Shown piece after piece: positions 5,306-7,327 of a DNA stretch of 7,327 nt. Origin of the DNA: Planctomycetaceae bacterium (lineage in GTDB: Bacteria; Planctomycetota; Planctomycetia; Planctomycetales; Planctomycetaceae); NCBI GenBank assembly GCA_947463775.1, contig CANHVD010000272.1, positions 1 through 7,327 of the forward strand, given 5' to 3'. A model generated the notes under the pieces. It did no database searches and was not told where the DNA came from. It saw only the letters and a list, made by a program, of their open reading frames with translations. How positions within the stretch are numbered: position 1 is the stretch's first letter; each line of letters starts with the position of its first letter. A program made the translations under genes and the position numbers.

Positions 5306-7327
5306 ATGACATCATTACTCCATGAGTTTTCAGCGGCAGCACTCATTCCGGCAATTGCCGACAGCAGCTCTGACGCAATTTTCCTCAAGGATCTCTCTGG
5401 GAAGTATGTTTACGGCAACCCGGCCTTCAGGAAGATTTTCGGTGTCGATCCTACAGAGGCCGTGACTCTTCACGATAGCGACCTCTTCTCCGTTGATGAT
5501 GCGCAGAGATTTGAGAAGCAGGATCGTGACATCATTCGGACCGGGCAGAGCGAGACGGCGGACTACCACACCGAGGGGCTTGGTGGAAACCGAAGGTATC
5601 GAATCACAAAGTCCAGATGCCTGAGTCAGAATGGCCTCCCGTGCGGCCTTCTGGGGGTCGTCAAAGAAATCTCAGCATCACGGCTGACCGAAGAAACGAT
5701 TGAAAGGATTTCCTCACTTAACAAAGAGACGGGGGTGAACTTCTTCAGGTCTCTGGTCAGGACTCTCAGTGAAATCTGCGGCGTACAGACGGCGTTCATA
5801 GGAGAACAGGACAGACAGGCGCAGCAACAGATCAATAGTATCTCGATCTACAGCCACGGACAGATCGCAGCAAACTTCAGCTATGACCTCAGGGATACTC
5901 CCTGCGAACGCGTTATGGACGGGTCAATGTGCTTCTACGCATCCGAGGTACAGAAATCCTTTCCCAGAGATTTGTTACTGACACAGATGGGGGTCGAAAG
6001 CTATCTGGGCGTTCCACTTTTCGGCAGCAAGGGACAACTGCTGGGGATCATTGCGACGCTTAACGATAAGCCGATGCCGTTTCCTGAAGAGGCCCAGGCG
6101 ATTCTTTCTATTATCGCCGCACGTGCAGGATCAGAGCTGGAAAGAGCTCACACGGAAGAACTGCTTCGCGTCAGTGAAGAGCGTCACCGAATTATGCTGG
6201 ATCAGCTTCCCCTTGGAGTTGCCTTGCTCTGTGATAATCTGTTGCTGTATGCCAATCCCATGGCTTGTAGAATTATGGGGATTGCCAGTGTCAAAGATCT
6301 GGGGGCAACTTCACCATTCGAGTTAGTTATTGAAGCGGATCGAGAACGAGTTCGCGGGTTGTTTGTGGCGTCCGCCGACCCATCTGAAGAACCACTCCCC
6401 GTTTACACGACAAAGATTCGTCGAACGGATGACCAAGTTCTGGATGTTGAGTTTTCAGTGCTGAAAACTCAATACGGTCTTCGAGCCTGCCAGCAGGTAA
6501 ATTTCTCCGATGTGACAGCGAGCCGTCAGACTGCAGAAGCTCTGCATGAAACACAGGAACGTTTCTCGCTGTTTATGCAGCATTTATCCGGACTCGCATG
6601 GATCAAAAATCTCCGCGGAGAATATCTTTTTGCGAATGCGGCTGCGCTGCGAGTCTTTCAGCGTTCTCCGGAGCAACTCTACGGCAAAACAGACACCGAA
6701 GTCTTTCCTCCCGAGACCGCACGGCCGTTTGTCCAGAACGATCAAACCGTCATCTCATCCCGGTCTTCTTTGCATACGACAGAGACGTTCCGGCATTCTG
6801 ATGGTGTCCTTCATTACTCACTGGTCAATAAATTCCCGATCCGGGATTCCAGCGGTGACATCAACCTTGTCGGAGGCCTCGCGACTGACATCACCGAACT
6901 GGTTCAGGCCGAGGACACGATCCGAAAGCTGAATGATTTTCACCAGGCGATCATTCAAACTGCGTCCGACGGCATCTGCGTGTACATTGAAACGTCAGAC
7001 TTTCCATATGTACGGTTTACGGTGTGGAATGACCGTATGACGGAACTTACCGGCTACACGCAGAGTGAGATCAATGAATCTGGCTGGTATGAATCTCTCT
7101 ATCCGGATGCGGAAGTTCAGGCACTCGCAATCCAGCGAATCCAGGAGATGCAACAACGGAATGATTTACGGGCAGAGGAACGACAGATCACTCGAAAAGA
7201 TGGTCAGCAGAGAATCCTCACTGTTTCCACATCTCGAATTGAGCTTGAGGATGGTGCTCAGGGGATAGTGGGTTTGATGCAGGATGTCACTGAGCGTCGT
7301 CTCGCTGAAGCCAGACTCCGCCAGACA
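5306..7327 (+). CDS. PAS/GAF multi-sensor signalling protein, 3'-partial (probable histidine kinase)
   Basis: The frame is open for 674 codons from ATG 5306 to the window end. Domains in order: PAS1 (~12-125, 'SSDAIFLKDLSGKYVYGNPAF'); GAF (~140-280, with 'TPCERVMDG', 'CFYASEVQKSFPRD', 'MGVESYLGVPLFG'); a charged linker (~281-292); PAS2 (~291-411); PAS3 (~418-535, with 'WIKNLRGEYLFANAAA', 'GKTDTEVFPPE', 'KFPIRD'); PAS4 (~541-666), ending in the PAC signature 'GLMQDVTERRLAEARL'. No transmembrane segment or signal peptide is seen, so it is probably cytoplasmic. Such arrays usually feed a histidine kinase or, less often, a GGDEF/EAL or phosphatase output, which lies beyond the window. In-frame ATGs also occur at 5219 and 5252, after a TAG at 5210. 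None has a good ribosome binding site. I chose 5306 because PAS1 begins soon after it. Confidence 0.9.
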   Translation, partial: MTSLLHEFSAAALIPAIADSSSDAIFLKDLSGKYVYGNPAFRKIFGVDPTEAVTLHDSDLFSVDDAQRFEKQDRDIIRTGQSETADYHTEGLGGNRRYRITKSRCLSQNGLPCGLLGVVKEISASRLTEETIERISSLNKETGVNFFRSLVRTLSEICGVQTAFIGEQDRQAQQQINSISIYSHGQIAANFSYDLRDTPCERVMDGSMCFYASEVQKSFPRDLLLTQMGVESYLGVPLFGSKGQLLGIIATLNDKPMPFPEEAQAILSIIAARAGSELERAHTEELLRVSEERHRIMLDQLPLGVALLCDNLLLYANPMACRIMGIASVKDLGATSPFELVIEADRERVRGLFVASADPSEEPLPVYTTKIRRTDDQVLDVEFSVLKTQYGLRACQQVNFSDVTASRQTAEALHETQERFSLFMQHLSGLAWIKNLRGEYLFANAAALRVFQRSPEQLYGKTDTEVFPPETARPFVQNDQTVISSRSSLHTTETFRHSDGVLHYSLVNKFPIRDSSGDINLVGGLATDITELVQAEDTIRKLNDFHQAIIQTASDGICVYIETSDFPYVRFTVWNDRMTELTGYTQSEINESGWYESLYPDAEVQALAIQRIQEMQQRNDLRAEERQITRKDGQQRILTVSTSRIELEDGAQGIVGLMQDVTERRLAEARLRQT

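Overview
The window most likely comes from a planctomycete (order Planctomycetales or a relative; genus not determinable here). The main evidence is the first gene, a giant secreted repeat protein. It combines filamentous-haemagglutinin-like beta repeats, long RTX units of the 'VNLG...LKLNS...EN..GG..ADTLFGN' kind, and a C-terminal domain that I associate with giant proteins of this phylum. The moderate GC content, the large gene-poor spacer with heptamer repeats, and the PAS/GAF multi-sensor gene all fit. This assignment rests on recognition, not on a search.

Layout. (1) Positions 1-4080, + strand: the 3' 1,359 codons of a giant extracellular or surface protein whose 5' end lies outside the window. 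It has five regions: a 67-residue repeat array in near-perfect register, an FHA/autotransporter-like beta spacer, a linker, a 107-residue RTX array with four equal units, and a distinct terminal domain. (2) Positions 4081 to about 5218 (or 5305, depending on the start chosen downstream): a spacer of at least 1.1 kb with no convincing intact gene. It holds a possible terminator hairpin, a roughly 144-bp element with a 7-bp cadence whose two ends carry complementary 7-mers, a possible decayed transposase fragment on the minus strand, and several hairpins, the best being a side-by-side pair at 4801-4847. (3) Positions 5306-7327, + strand: the first 674 codons of a PAS-GAF-PAS-PAS-PAS sensor protein that runs off the 3' end before any output domain.

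The two genes share a strand, but the spacer is too long and too structured for them to be an obvious operon, and nothing ties their functions together. I see no secretion-system gene, response regulator, CRISPR array, tRNA or rRNA. I do not find a convincing new multi-gene system. The points most worth following are the exact repeat registers in the giant protein, the heptamer element, and the paired hairpins in the spacer.
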